Program-made: the position numbers and the translations under genes
Shown here: positions 23,105 to 32,655 of the stretch, piece by piece
How the letters are laid out: each line of letters begins with the position of its first letter
Position numbering within the stretch: position 1 is the first letter of the stretch
NCBI GenBank assembly: GCA_034189865.1
Contig: JAXHTV010000001.1
Coordinates: 124,001 to 188,000, forward strand
DNA from: Pseudomonadota bacterium
GTDB lineage: Bacteria; Pseudomonadota; Gammaproteobacteria; UBA5335
Length of the DNA: 64,000 nt
Direction: 5' to 3'
The notes under the pieces: generated by a model
The model's input: the letters and a program-made list of their open reading frames with translations, nothing else
Database searches by the model: none
What the model was told of the DNA's origin: nothing

Positions 23105-25095
23105 GCCGATGCCGCCGCTCGTTGTTCCAGATCCAGTACGTTATGCACGAAGACGTTCTCCATCGTCAGAGGCAACCGGGCGATACTCCGAACGGCTATT
23201 TGGGCATCCACCAGCCGGGATCGAATCTGCGGTTCGGCCTCGTCCGGATTCGGGGCCAATAACTGCACCCGGCGACCAAACAAGCTGGCATCCTCGAAAC
23301 CACTTTCTCGCAACACCCGCTGCGCCTGATAAGGCCGATCACAACGAATCTCGAGCAACCGGCCGAAGCGCTGCTCCACGTCTGCTTTCAAACCCGCCGG
23401 GCTATCGTAAGCCACCAGTTTTCCCGCATGCATCAGGGCGATCCGATCACAGTACTCGGCCTCAACCATGTAGTGAGTAGTCACCAGGATGGCGACATGC
23501 TCTTGCCGGGAGAGTTGAAACAGAACATCCCAGAACTCCCGCCGACCCACCGGGTCGACGCCGGACGTGGGCTCGTCCAGGAATAAAATCGGCGGACGAT
23601 GAACCAACGCGCAACCCAACGCCAAACGCTGACGCTGCCCCATCGGCAACGAGCCGGTCAGGGTATTTTCAAGCCCCCCGAGGCCGGACAATTCGATGAT
23701 CCACGCCAAACGTTTGGGAATCAGCGCGGGTGAGACGGCGTAAATACCCGAATACAAGCGGATATTCTCCGCGACGGTCAGGTCCTGATACAGGGAAAAC
23801 GCCTGGGACATATAACCGATACGCTGTTTGATCATGCGTCCTGGGCGCCGCATGTCCACCCGGGCGACCATACCGCTGCCACCGGAGGGGCTGAGAATTC
23901 CGGTGAGCATTTTGATCACGGTGGTCTTGCCCGCGCCATTGGCACCCAGCAGTCCGAATATCTCGCCGCCGCTGACCTCGAAGCTCACTTCATCAACAGC
24001 CCGGAATTTTCCGAAATCGCGGATCAAGCCATTGGCCGTGATGACCGATCCATCTGTGGTCAAGGTGATATCGACACCGTCCGGGGATTGCGGCAAGGGG
24101 CGTGCGGCAGCCGAGGTCTCACCGTTGGAGGCCAGCAAACTGACGTAGACGTCCTCCAACTCCGGCGAGTCGATCACCAGATCCCGAACCACCATGCCGT
24201 CCAGTGTCTCGCGCACGATCCGTTGACTGTCGTCACCCACCGACTCGGGAACAAAAACACGCAAGTAGTTGCCGAGTGCCACCACTTGGTCGAACCGGCG
24301 AAGAAGACGGGCGCGGGCCTCGAGTTGTTGCTCGACGGCGACGGTGACGACGGTTCCCGGTGCACGCGCCAACAACTCTTCGATTTCTCCTACCGCCAGC
24401 ACCCGGCCATGGTGCATCAACGCCGCCCGGTGGAATCGAGACGCTTCGTCCATGTAAGCGGTGGAAACCAATGCGCTGATGCCTTTCTCGGCCAGCAACT
24501 CCGCAAGGATAGCCCAGAAGTCCCGCCGTGAAACCGGGTCCACCCCGGTGGTTGGTTCATCCAGAATGACCAGCTCGGGCTCGTGGATGAGTGTGCATAC
24601 CAAACCCAGCTTCTGCTTCATTCCGCCGGAGAGTTTTTTCATCGCCCGGTTACGGAACCCGTCCAGCCGGGTAATCCGCAGCAAACGGTCTTTGCGCTCG
24701 GCGAGATCCTGGGAGGAAACTAACCGCAGGCGTGCAAAAAAGTCGATATTCTCTTCAACGGACAAATCGGGGTAGAGGTTCTGCCCCAGGCCTTGCGGCA
24801 TAAAACCCAGTCTTTGCTTGACCCTTTCGGCCGCTAATTCCGAGTCGATGCGCTGCCCGAAAACTTCCACCTGACCGTCGTCGTAACTCATCACGCCGGC
24901 GACAGTTTTCATCAGGCTGCTCTTGCCTGCACCGTCTGATCCAATCAAACCGAACAGGGTCCCGGGCGGAACGTCCAAATCCACACCCCGTATGGCCTGC
25001 ACCTCACCGTAGTTCTTAACGAGCCCGCTGACCCGGACGACCGAACCATTCGGTGCAGTGACCGCGTCTGAACTCACCAGCGGGGTTCCTGCCAT
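23101..25095 (-). CDS. Fused double ATP-binding subunit of ABC exporter (YbhF-like)
   Basis: 664 residues with two complete nucleotide-binding domains in one chain. Domain 1 has Walker A GSDGAGKSS near 52-60, signature KLSGGMKQKLGL near 152-163 and Walker B ILDEPTTGVDP. Domain 2 has GANGAGKTT near 391-399 and Walker B FLDEPTSGVDP, but its signature is SLPMGQRQRL in place of LSGGQ, so it may form an asymmetric site. This layout matches E. coli YbhF. It overlaps the HlyD gene by 22 bases upstream and the permease by 4 bases downstream. Confidence 0.93.
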   Translation of the reverse strand: MAGTPLVSSDAVTAPNGSVVRVSGLVKNYGEVQAIRGVDLDVPPGTLFGLIGSDGAGKSSLMKTVAGVMSYDDGQVEVFGQRIDSELAAERVKQRLGFMPQGLGQNLYPDLSVEENIDFFARLRLVSSQDLAERKDRLLRITRLDGFRNRAMKKLSGGMKQKLGLVCTLIHEPELVILDEPTTGVDPVSRRDFWAILAELLAEKGISALVSTAYMDEASRFHRAALMHHGRVLAVGEIEELLARAPGTVVTVAVEQQLEARARLLRRFDQVVALGNYLRVFVPESVGDDSQRIVRETLDGMVVRDLVIDSPELEDVYVSLLASNGETSAAARPLPQSPDGVDITLTTDGSVITANGLIRDFGKFRAVDEVSFEVSGGEIFGLLGANGAGKTTVIKMLTGILSPSGGSGMVARVDMRRPGRMIKQRIGYMSQAFSLYQDLTVAENIRLYSGIYAVSPALIPKRLAWIIELSGLGGLENTLTGSLPMGQRQRLALGCALVHRPPILFLDEPTSGVDPVGRREFWDVLFQLSRQEHVAILVTTHYMVEAEYCDRIALMHAGKLVAYDSPAGLKADVEQRFGRLLEIRCDRPYQAQRVLRESGFEDASLFGRRVQLLAPNPDEAEPQIRSRLVDAQIAVRSIARLPLTMENVFVHNVLDLEQRAAASA

Positions 25096-26183
25096 GGCAC
25101 AGATTCATCCCATCGAATAACCGCATCCGCCGGCATACCCGGAGAAAGCATGTAATCCGGGTTCTCGGCGAGATACAACTTGACGGCATACACTTGCTTG
25201 GTGCGCTCGTCCGGGGTTTGAACTTCTTTCGGCGTAAACTCCGCTCGTGAGCTGATGTAGCCCACTTCAGCGGAGAAAGCCCGTTCCGGGAACGCATCGA
25301 CATAAACCCGAGCCGGCAAATTCAAGCGCACCTTACCGATATCCCCGCCAGCGACGTAAACTTTGAGGTACAGCTGGTCCAGATCCACCACTTCGAACAG
25401 CGGCCGCCCGGCAGCGCCCACTTCCCCTGGCTCCGCAAGGCGGGCGGTCAACACCCCTGAAATGGGCGACGTGACGGACAAACTGTCCAGCGCGATCACC
25501 GCCTCGTCTCGCATCGCCTTCACTCGCTCGAGCTCGGCATCGACGGCTTTCAACTCCACCTCTTTGGCGGCGATCTGATCCAGGCCCAATGTCGCCCGCG
25601 ATACTTGTTTTTGTGCCGCCACCACGCCAGTGTTGGCCGATTGAAGATCGGCCGCCATGGCCTTCCAACGAAGTTCGGCCTCTTCCAAGCGATGACCTTC
25701 CACTGTTCCTTTCGCCGAGAGGATGCGAATGCGCTCCAGATCCTTGCGAAACTGGGCCTCCGCCGCCTTCGCTTTTCCCAGCACCGCTTTCATGTGAACG
25801 AGGTTCGACTCGGCGAGATCAATTCCGAGCGGCACTTCTTTTCGTAGCACATCCAAACCGTCGTGGGCCGCCGCACGGCGCGCTTCCAGTGCAGCAATCC
25901 CCGCATCCGCCTGACGAATCTTGGCTTGGACTTCTTGGTCCTCCAACCGAACCAACAGCTGGCCCTTGTCGGCAGCCTCACCCTCGCGCGCCAGAACCTC
26001 GGCCACTTTGCCCGGATACTTCGCCGCGACCGTAACCGTATCGCCCTCGATACGGCCATTGGCCTGGATTAGCCCCTCCGGCAACGGCGCGTTCGCGATA
26101 CGGTGGTAAACGACCAAGACCCCCAACACCACCAAAGCGAGCACTATCAGGCCGAATCCGACTGGCCATTTCCGCTTTTCCAT
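25074..26183 (-). CDS. HlyD-family periplasmic adaptor (YbhG-like)
   Basis: 369 residues. One N-terminal anchor helix (FGLIVLALVVLGVLVVYH, 9-26) leads into a lipoyl half-domain (GDTVTVAAKYPGKVAEVL), a long coiled-coil hairpin (about 75-215), the second lipoyl half (SLSVTSPISGVLTARLAEPGEV) and beta-barrel domains. It bridges the inner-membrane ABC exporter and the TolC-like channel encoded 35 bases upstream. ATG at 26183 has AAGG eight bases upstream, and the in-frame codon at 26222 overlaps tolC's stop. Confidence 0.92.
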   Translation of the reverse strand: MEKRKWPVGFGLIVLALVVLGVLVVYHRIANAPLPEGLIQANGRIEGDTVTVAAKYPGKVAEVLAREGEAADKGQLLVRLEDQEVQAKIRQADAGIAALEARRAAAHDGLDVLRKEVPLGIDLAESNLVHMKAVLGKAKAAEAQFRKDLERIRILSAKGTVEGHRLEEAELRWKAMAADLQSANTGVVAAQKQVSRATLGLDQIAAKEVELKAVDAELERVKAMRDEAVIALDSLSVTSPISGVLTARLAEPGEVGAAGRPLFEVVDLDQLYLKVYVAGGDIGKVRLNLPARVYVDAFPERAFSAEVGYISSRAEFTPKEVQTPDERTKQVYAVKLYLAENPDYMLSPGMPADAVIRWDESVPWQEPRW

Positions 26184-26218
26184 CCTAATCACCTTGCCTT
26201 TAGCTGCTCGAACGCGGC

Positions 26219-27571
26219 TCAAAGCCCGCCTGAGACGTATTGCAATTTAAGTTCCGCATAAACCGCGTCATAGACTGCGTTGTTGTAGCTCGAAAATGCG
26301 GCCGTCCGGCGTGTCTGTGCTTCCAGTACCTCGGTATTGGTCGCCAGGTTGTTCCGGTATCGATCGGTGGTCACGCGCAGGTTTTCATCCGCCGCCTCAA
26401 GAACCGTCTGGGCTACTTCGAGCCGGAACAAGGCTTCCTCCAGGCTCAACCAGACCTGGCGAACCTGCAACTTGATCAGCTCACTGGCTTGAGCCAACAA
26501 CTCAGTAGTCGACAAGCGACGGTTTTCTAATGCTTCGGCCTGCTTGCGTGTGCCGCCGGCATCGAAGAACGACCAATTCACCGCCACGCCGCCATACGCC
26601 ACGGTGTTATCTTGCAACGAATCCAAATCGAGATACATCAATCCGCCGAGCAAACCCACTTGCGGCAGAAGACCGGCTTTGATGATCTTGCCGGCATGGC
26701 CGAGCGTCTCCACTTGCGCCTGTAACGCCTTGAGTTCCGGGCGTTCCTCCATCGCGCGGTCCAACAACGGTCCCAGCTCGAGCCGAGCCACCGGCGGCTC
26801 GAGGGCAGCCAAGTTAACCGGTGTACTCAAATCCCGTTGCATCAGCCGATTGTAGGCGGCCTGAGTCAACTCCACCGCATTACGGGCCTGAAGGTTTCGT
26901 TGTTTGGCCTCCGCCAGAAACACTTTTACCGACAAGACGTCGTTTTTCGCCACCAGTTGCTGTTCGTAGAGATTATTGACGTCTTGGACCAATGCCCTGA
27001 CCGTGGCGATCTCCTGATCAGAAATCGTCACCGCTTCCTCGGCCCGGAGCACATTGGTGTAGCTCTCGGCGACCGCCAGTTTCAACTCTTGCTCGGTCTG
27101 GCGCCGTCGCCAGCGGGCGGCAGTCAACTGTGCATCGGCTGCGTCGATGCTTCCGCTGATCCGCCCACCGGTATAAACCGGCAAACTGGCCATCACGCCA
27201 GCTTGCCCGAAGCTGTCGTCGACGATCTCGAACTCGCGTAGCTCAGGCGGGACAGCGAAGGTCGGCTGCAGTATTCCAGGCAAACCGGGGAGATTGACGC
27301 TGACGTTTTCGGGAATACCCGGGTCGATACTCGGTGCCTCGTCGAGCGCCAAGTACAGACCCAAAGCCGACAGCGCTGGATAACGGACCCGTTTGGCGGC
27401 CTCGCGGGCGGATTCGGCTGAATCCACTTGTAGCATGCTGGCGCGCAACCCGAAGTCGACTTCCAGCGCCCGCTGCCAAGCGTCCTGCAATGTTTCGGCA
27501 GAACCGACGGAGCCGAATAACATCAGCACCACCGGCAAGCCACTGATTACTTTTCTCCCAGGTAACCTCAT
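26219..27571 (-). CDS. TolC-family outer-membrane efflux protein
   Basis: 450 residues. A signal peptide (ISGLPVVLMLFGSVGSA-E) precedes two structurally similar halves with long helices and the family's outer-membrane beta-strand regions. Internal motifs are SLPVYTGGRISGSIDAADAQ near 128-147 and VNWSFFDAGGTRKQAEA near 333-349, the paired 'Y/F-G/A-G-R' equatorial segments. It is the first gene of the five-gene exporter operon (TolC, HlyD, ATPase, permease, permease), so it likely serves that pump specifically. Confidence 0.93.
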   Translation of the reverse strand: MRLPGRKVISGLPVVLMLFGSVGSAETLQDAWQRALEVDFGLRASMLQVDSAESAREAAKRVRYPALSALGLYLALDEAPSIDPGIPENVSVNLPGLPGILQPTFAVPPELREFEIVDDSFGQAGVMASLPVYTGGRISGSIDAADAQLTAARWRRRQTEQELKLAVAESYTNVLRAEEAVTISDQEIATVRALVQDVNNLYEQQLVAKNDVLSVKVFLAEAKQRNLQARNAVELTQAAYNRLMQRDLSTPVNLAALEPPVARLELGPLLDRAMEERPELKALQAQVETLGHAGKIIKAGLLPQVGLLGGLMYLDLDSLQDNTVAYGGVAVNWSFFDAGGTRKQAEALENRRLSTTELLAQASELIKLQVRQVWLSLEEALFRLEVAQTVLEAADENLRVTTDRYRNNLATNTEVLEAQTRRTAAFSSYNNAVYDAVYAELKLQYVSGGL

Positions 27572-27885
27572 CGACGCCCTCCCGACATCTTAATCTTGCC
27601 CCGACCGCCATTGACCGACCCACCCCGCCAAGCAATCCCAGGACTTTTCGTTCCGCTGCCGCGGCAACCTCGCAGTTTCCATGAGTCATTGAAGCGTATA
27701 CCCGCGTGACGACTCCTGACCTAGCGCAAGCGTTCCCTGAGAGACGCGGTAACGCGATTCCGCGCTTTCTTAAAGTGGACGTCGCGGTGACGACCCGCTT
27801 ATCGTTACACCTCACCCACGGTGGGCACGGCCGTCTGCGCCACGGGACCGAAACGATACCTTCAAACACGGAGACGCAAAAAACC
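27572..27885. other. Divergent promoter interval, 314 bases
   Basis: Lies between the minus-strand exporter operon and the plus-strand small membrane protein at 27886. It must hold promoters for both, but I see no strong -35/-10 pair, hairpin or repeat. Confidence 0.4.
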
Positions 27886-28077
27886 ATGCCTGTTACGTCG
27901 ACCTGGGAAACGCTTCTGCTCGGGCTCCTGGCCGCCGCGGTTCTATTATGGATGTGGCCCGGCGTACGAGAAGCCACACGCCGCAGCCGCAAAGTAGAAA
28001 ACCCCGACTGGCGCGGCGTTTTACTGCCCCTGGCTGTGGTCGTGCTGTTCGTCGCGCTGTTGATTCTAATGGTGTAA
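27886..28077 (+). CDS. Small two-helix membrane protein
   Basis: 63 residues with two membrane helices (LLLGLLAAAVLLWMWPG, 9-25, and VLLPLAVVVLFVALLILMV, 45-63) joined by a basic loop (VREATRRSRKVENPDW). It resembles small proteins I have seen near other proteobacterial genes, but no function is known to me. GGAG lies twelve bases before the ATG. The longer in-frame extension from 27706 lacks a site and protein character. It converges on the BtrH-like gene, whose stop is 10 bases away. Confidence 0.7.
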   Translation: MPVTSTWETLLLGLLAAAVLLWMWPGVREATRRSRKVENPDWRGVLLPLAVVVLFVALLILMV

Positions 28078-28087
28078 GCGCTCAAAG

Positions 28088-29077
28088 CTAGCGCTGCTCA
28101 TCCACCTGTAATGCCAAACGATGATAAGCCGATTCATGTTCCAACAATGCCTTCAAGCGGGATCGTGCCTCCTCGAACATGGGCCGATCGCCTTCGGAAA
28201 TCTTTTTAAACGCTGTCGCGGTATCTGTCCATAGACTCGCCAGCTCGCGCATCTGACTGGCCAGGCCCAACTGTTTTACCGCCGGAACATCATCAGACGC
28301 CTCGTCCAAGAACTCACTGTACATCAATCGAAACGCACCGCCACCGGTACCTCGCTTCTCGATCAACTGGTAGGCGAATCGAGCGGTCCATTGCCAGTCC
28401 GGAAACTCGGCCCACTGCGGCAACTCAGCAATCCAGGTCTCCAAGGCCCTGACACCTTGCACCGGAATTCGCGACCCGAGTAGGGAGCGACTGTTTGCCA
28501 CGATCGCCTGAAGAGTGGCACTCGGCAGGTCGTCGGGAGCGGAAAGTGTCGCGGGAGCAAACATTTGCCCTTGCAAGGGAAACGGCCCCTTTTTGGAATG
28601 TCGCGCATCGCGCATCGCGGCATAAGGAACCTCCAGCAACGCGGGGCGCTCGGTATCGGTCACCAGGAACACGCCGGCGGCGTCATCGTAGCCCCAAACC
28701 GCGATCAAATGCCCGGGGAAATGGGTGGAGGATTCATAGTACGGCAGGTAAAAAATATCGGTTTGAACGACGGCCGGACGGCCATCATCCAGCGCCAAAC
28801 GCAGATCGCGCTCACTCACGGCGGGGTCGGCGGCGGTCTGCCAGCGAAAGGATTGACCCAACCGGGTAAAGGCATTGCGCTCGAAATCAGTAGATCGCAC
28901 GTGAACCAAGCGACTGGGGCTCATGCCGGGGAAGTTGGCATAGAACAAACCAAGACCGCCACCCATCCCGAAACAAAACGCTTCCGACCACTTGATTCCA
29001 TGGTAGTTGGCAAGGTCCGCAATGGCGGTGCTCCCGCAGTGGCGTCCGGGCTGGTGGCATATCTGAGTTTCTGACAT
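28088..29077 (-). CDS. BtrH-like protein with DUF4872 C-terminal domain
   Basis: 329 residues. The N-terminal half resembles butirosin biosynthesis protein H (BtrH_N) with the papain-like pattern: GRHCGSTAIADLANYHG near 11-27 carries Cys14 followed by G-S, and PGHLIAVWGYDD near 120-131 carries His. The C-terminal half fits DUF4872, a helical domain of unknown use. BtrH transfers a gamma-glutamyl acyl chain from an acyl carrier protein to an aminoglycoside; many homologues are outside antibiotic clusters. ATG at 29077 has GGGAG eight bases upstream. No carrier protein or other biosynthetic gene is close by, so its substrate is unknown. Confidence 0.82.
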   Translation of the reverse strand: MSETQICHQPGRHCGSTAIADLANYHGIKWSEAFCFGMGGGLGLFYANFPGMSPSRLVHVRSTDFERNAFTRLGQSFRWQTAADPAVSERDLRLALDDGRPAVVQTDIFYLPYYESSTHFPGHLIAVWGYDDAAGVFLVTDTERPALLEVPYAAMRDARHSKKGPFPLQGQMFAPATLSAPDDLPSATLQAIVANSRSLLGSRIPVQGVRALETWIAELPQWAEFPDWQWTARFAYQLIEKRGTGGGAFRLMYSEFLDEASDDVPAVKQLGLASQMRELASLWTDTATAFKKISEGDRPMFEEARSRLKALLEHESAYHRLALQVDEQR

Positions 29078-29481
29078 GGCTGACTCCCTGCGACGGGCGA
29101 ACATCCCATCGTTCCGTTCTCATAGAACAAGGTTTTAATCGTGCGGATAAGGGGATATCGATTCCGACTTTACGCCGCCATCAATCAACCCCCAACGCTT
29201 ACGCCGTGACAATGCCGCGACGCGTTCATCCGACATACAAAATGGCATACTTCGGCACAGCCAACACAGTCATCTCTCCCACGAGTCCGATTTTGTGATT
29301 TTCGCTCAGCCCCAAAGGTTGCGAAGGACTCGAAAATCCCCTATAAGTTTTCGATAGTTGCGGGCATTCGATTGCGCCCGACGACCACTGAAAAATATAG
29401 AACATCTCGGTTCACGTGCCGATCGACGCGACGGAAGGGACGAATGGAACCAGTCAACGCAGCCGCAAAAGTGATGCCGCC
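29078..29481. other. Divergent intergenic interval, about 400 bases
   Basis: Separates the BtrH-like gene (minus) from the PAS-GGDEF-EAL gene (plus). A small repeat GTTCT-CAT-AGAAC is at about 29119-29131. No convincing promoter boxes, RNA or protein gene were seen. If the sensor starts at GTG 29416, the gap is 338 bases. Confidence 0.4.
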
Positions 29482-32007
29482 ATGAACCGCGATCAGCAGG
29501 CGACCATCGGCTTCAACGCTGATAAGAAGGCGGCGCCTACGCGCGCCGATTCACCCGAAAACCTCCGCGATACGTTTGAGCTACTGAACCGAAGCGGTAA
29601 TGTTTTTTTTACGTGTGACGCTGCTGGGCGATTTATCAATGTCAGCCGCTCGTTAGAAGAGATTAGCGAATACGATCAGGCGGATCTGACGCAAGCCCAC
29701 TTCGCCGACTTGGTGGTTCCAGAAGATTTCACAAAAGCTATCGATTTGTTCCGCTGTGCCCTGGACGGCGATTACGGTCAGGGCGAAATTCGCGTCTTGA
29801 CTCGGTCGGGCAAACGCCGCTGGCTTCGCATCGTGAACATGCCCGTCTGTGATGAACAAGGAACACCGGGCGTGTTCGGCCTGGCCACCAACGTAACGGA
29901 ACTGCGTGAGAGCCAAGCCCGCCTGGAACACGCCCAGCAAATCGCGCAGCTTGGTCATTGGTACTACGATCTTGGCGATCGAAAACTCAGCATATCGGCC
30001 GAAGTTTCATCAATTCTCGGCATTCCGCAGAACGATTTCGACCTGCGTTATAAGCGCTTCCGTGACTTGATTCATGCCGAAGATCGCCCGCGGGTTGTCA
30101 GGGAATATCGTAACGCGGTGGTCAACCGCTCTCCGTTCGAGCTTGAGTTTCGTGTCGTACGCCGCGACGGTCAGGTCCGGTGGGTTCGGGAACTGGGTGA
30201 AATTGCCTTTGGTGGCGATGGACGCCCCAAAAGTGTCGCCGGCACACTACAGGACATTACCCGGCAGCGGCAGACGGAAGATGAACTCCGCCTAGCGGCG
30301 AAGGCCCTTGCCAGCACCGGGGAAGGCGTTATTATCGCCGACCGCAAGCGTCGTGTAGTCTCTGTCAATGCCGCTGTGACGCGCATTACCGGTTGCTCCG
30401 TCGCAGAGATCAAAGGCCAGAATCTGGCGCAGTTCGCCGACCGCACACTCCCGACGGAATTCTACGAGGCCATCCTGAAGGTCATAGACGAGTCCGGTTA
30501 TTGGCAAGGCGAGTTGCGGGCTCGCCGCAAAAACGGTGAGCTCTTTCCGGTATTGGCCAGTGGTAGCGTGGTCCGCGACGACAACAACCTCGTCGCCCAG
30601 TATGTCTTTGTTTTCAACGACATCTCAACCAACAAAGAACTCGAACGACGCCTGGAGTATCTCGCGCACCGAGACATGATCACCGGATTGCCGAATCGGA
30701 CATTGTTCCTGGACCGACTCGAGCGGGCCGTTAACCGTGCCGAGCGCTTGGGCGGTCGACTCGGCGTCCTGATCATCGATTTGGATCACTTTAAGACGAT
30801 CAACGATTCTTTGGGCCACGACGTCGGGGACCGCCTGCTCCGAAAGGTCGCCGAGAGGTTCCAGACTGCGCTGCGAGAGAGCGACTCCATCTCTCACACG
30901 GGCGGAGACGAATTCGCTGTCCTGGTTGACGACAACCGCGATACCCAACAATTGGCCCTGATTGCCGAAAGCCTGCTGGACGCCCTCAGTCATCCGTTCG
31001 AGGAGCAGGGACGGGAGCTATTCATTTCCGCGAGCATCGGCCTGAGCAGCTACCCCGATGACAGTCGGGATATGCACACGCTGCTCCGACACGCTGAAAT
31101 CGCGATGTACCAAGCGAAGCAGCAACGCCACAGCTACCAATTTTGTTCGCCCGGGCTGACCAGCCAAGTGAGCGAATCGCTTCATCTCGCCAACAGCCTC
31201 CGACATGCCCTGCGGCGAGACGAGTTCGTCTTGTACTACCAGCCCATATACGACATTCACCACGGAAACGTGGTCGGAACCGAAGCCCTGATTCGCTGGC
31301 AACACCCCGAGCGAGGGCTATTGGCTCCCCACAGCTTCATTCCCTTGGCAGAACAATTCGGCCTGATCGGCGCCATCGGCGAGTGGGTTCTGCAACAAGC
31401 GAGCGCCCAATGCCTGGCCTGGGAATCGGCCGGTGGTCCACCCGTTCGTATGTCGGTGAACTTATCGGCCCAGCAATTTAACGATCCTGCCTTGGCGCCA
31501 CGGGTGGCAGACATCGTCCGCGCCTCGCGCCTTAACCCGGGACGCTTGGTCCTGGAGATTACCGAATCGACCCTGATGAAGGACCCCGCCCGAATCGGCC
31601 AAACACTGCGTTTACTGCATCAACAGGGCGTGGAGATTGCGATTGACGATTTCGGTACCGGCTACTCGTCGCTGAGTTATCTGAAACACTTTCCCTTCGA
31701 TTACCTGAAGATCGACCGCTCCTTCACCCACGGCGTGCCGGACGAAACGGACAGTGCGATTATTGTCGAGTCCATCATCGCACTGGGACAAAAGTTGGGG
31801 CTTGAGGTGGTGGGCGAAGGCGTGGAATCCCTGGAACAAAGTCGATTCTTAGCCTCGCAAGGCTGCCGGTACGCCCAAGGCTTTCTGATGGCTCCACCGC
31901 TGGATGCCGAAACGATCACCAGGCAACTCCTGTTACCCCAGGGCTGCTTGGTCGAAGGCCTCGTATCGGATGTGGCGACGGATACCTCAGGAGCCGGTAA
32001 TTATTGA
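29482..32007 (+). CDS. PAS-PAS-PAS-GGDEF-EAL cyclic-di-GMP signalling protein
   Basis: 841 residues (863 if GTG 29416 is used). Three PAS/PAC sensor domains occupy about 35-395. The GGDEF domain has an intact GGDEF motif at 474-478 with an RESD inhibitory I-site just before it. The EAL domain has EAL at 601-603, and the downstream catalytic segments NLSAQQFND, EITESTLM, IDDFGTGYSS, LKIDRSF and GEGVE are all present. Both cyclase and phosphodiesterase activities are therefore possible, as in many bifunctional proteins; the net direction depends on signals. No membrane helix, so it is cytoplasmic. Its 3' end overlaps the convergent macro-domain gene by 21 bases. Confidence 0.92.
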   Translation: MNRDQQATIGFNADKKAAPTRADSPENLRDTFELLNRSGNVFFTCDAAGRFINVSRSLEEISEYDQADLTQAHFADLVVPEDFTKAIDLFRCALDGDYGQGEIRVLTRSGKRRWLRIVNMPVCDEQGTPGVFGLATNVTELRESQARLEHAQQIAQLGHWYYDLGDRKLSISAEVSSILGIPQNDFDLRYKRFRDLIHAEDRPRVVREYRNAVVNRSPFELEFRVVRRDGQVRWVRELGEIAFGGDGRPKSVAGTLQDITRQRQTEDELRLAAKALASTGEGVIIADRKRRVVSVNAAVTRITGCSVAEIKGQNLAQFADRTLPTEFYEAILKVIDESGYWQGELRARRKNGELFPVLASGSVVRDDNNLVAQYVFVFNDISTNKELERRLEYLAHRDMITGLPNRTLFLDRLERAVNRAERLGGRLGVLIIDLDHFKTINDSLGHDVGDRLLRKVAERFQTALRESDSISHTGGDEFAVLVDDNRDTQQLALIAESLLDALSHPFEEQGRELFISASIGLSSYPDDSRDMHTLLRHAEIAMYQAKQQRHSYQFCSPGLTSQVSESLHLANSLRHALRRDEFVLYYQPIYDIHHGNVVGTEALIRWQHPERGLLAPHSFIPLAEQFGLIGAIGEWVLQQASAQCLAWESAGGPPVRMSVNLSAQQFNDPALAPRVADIVRASRLNPGRLVLEITESTLMKDPARIGQTLRLLHQQGVEIAIDDFGTGYSSLSYLKHFPFDYLKIDRSFTHGVPDETDSAIIVESIIALGQKLGLEVVGEGVESLEQSRFLASQGCRYAQGFLMAPPLDAETITRQLLLPQGCLVEGLVSDVATDTSGAGNY

Positions 32008-32526
32008 CTGCCACGCGCTTTCGAATACCGTCCGATCCGACGTCCGATGAAGCACGAATCGAATTCGCTTGATGGACTTTAGGTCTCCAAGCGCGTCTTT
32101 TACTGCAGCGAGTGCCACCAAGGCCGCAGCCTCCAACGGATAACCGAAAACTCCGGTGGAAATCGCGGGAAAGGCGATGGACTGAACACCCGCCTCATCG
32201 GCAATACGCAGGGCGTTGTGGTAGCACTGCGCAAGCAACTCATCACTGGGTTCGTCACGCCCGTAAACCGGACCCAGGCAATGAATGACCCAGCGATTGG
32301 GTAATTGATGCCCGCCGGTGATCACCGCCTGACCCGGCCGGATGGGTGCCAGCGGCTGACATTCCTCGGCCAAGCCGTGTCCGGCCGCGCGATGAATGGC
32401 ACCGGCCACACCGCCACCCGGTAACAGTTGCGCATTGGCCGCGTTGACAATGGCATTGAAAGCCGGTTGGTTGGCGATATCCCCTTGAACGAACTCAACC
32501 CGGGTTGTTGCGGTCTGTTCTGACAT
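31987..32526 (-). CDS. Macro-domain O-acetyl-ADP-ribose deacetylase (YmdB-like)
   Basis: 179 residues of a MacroD-type macro domain. The ADP-ribose binding pieces are VEFVQGDIANQPAFNAIVNAAN near 10-31 (Asp and Asn), LLPGGGVAGAIHRAAG near 34-49, and AFPAISTGVFGYP near 118-130. Such enzymes hydrolyse O-acetyl-ADP-ribose and remove ADP-ribose from acidic residues. An AAGGAGG site precedes the ATG. It converges on the sensor gene upstream and overlaps its last 21 bases. Confidence 0.93.
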   Translation of the reverse strand: MSEQTATTRVEFVQGDIANQPAFNAIVNAANAQLLPGGGVAGAIHRAAGHGLAEECQPLAPIRPGQAVITGGHQLPNRWVIHCLGPVYGRDEPSDELLAQCYHNALRIADEAGVQSIAFPAISTGVFGYPLEAAALVALAAVKDALGDLKSIKRIRFVLHRTSDRTVFESAWQSIITGS

Positions 32527-32655
32527 AGAACCTCCTTCGACTCGACGACCCTAGCCGCCGGATGGTTGCGTCGTTCGCCCACATGGTAGGGCGTGATGCT
32601 TTTAGCCAATGGGCGGTCTATTGCGTATGAACAACAAGCGCCCGAGGAGAACAGT

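Noticed and set aside
27243-28085. 280-codon minus frame across the tolC start and the small membrane protein
   Set aside because: It overlaps two supported genes and its translation is Arg/Ser-rich without any motif.
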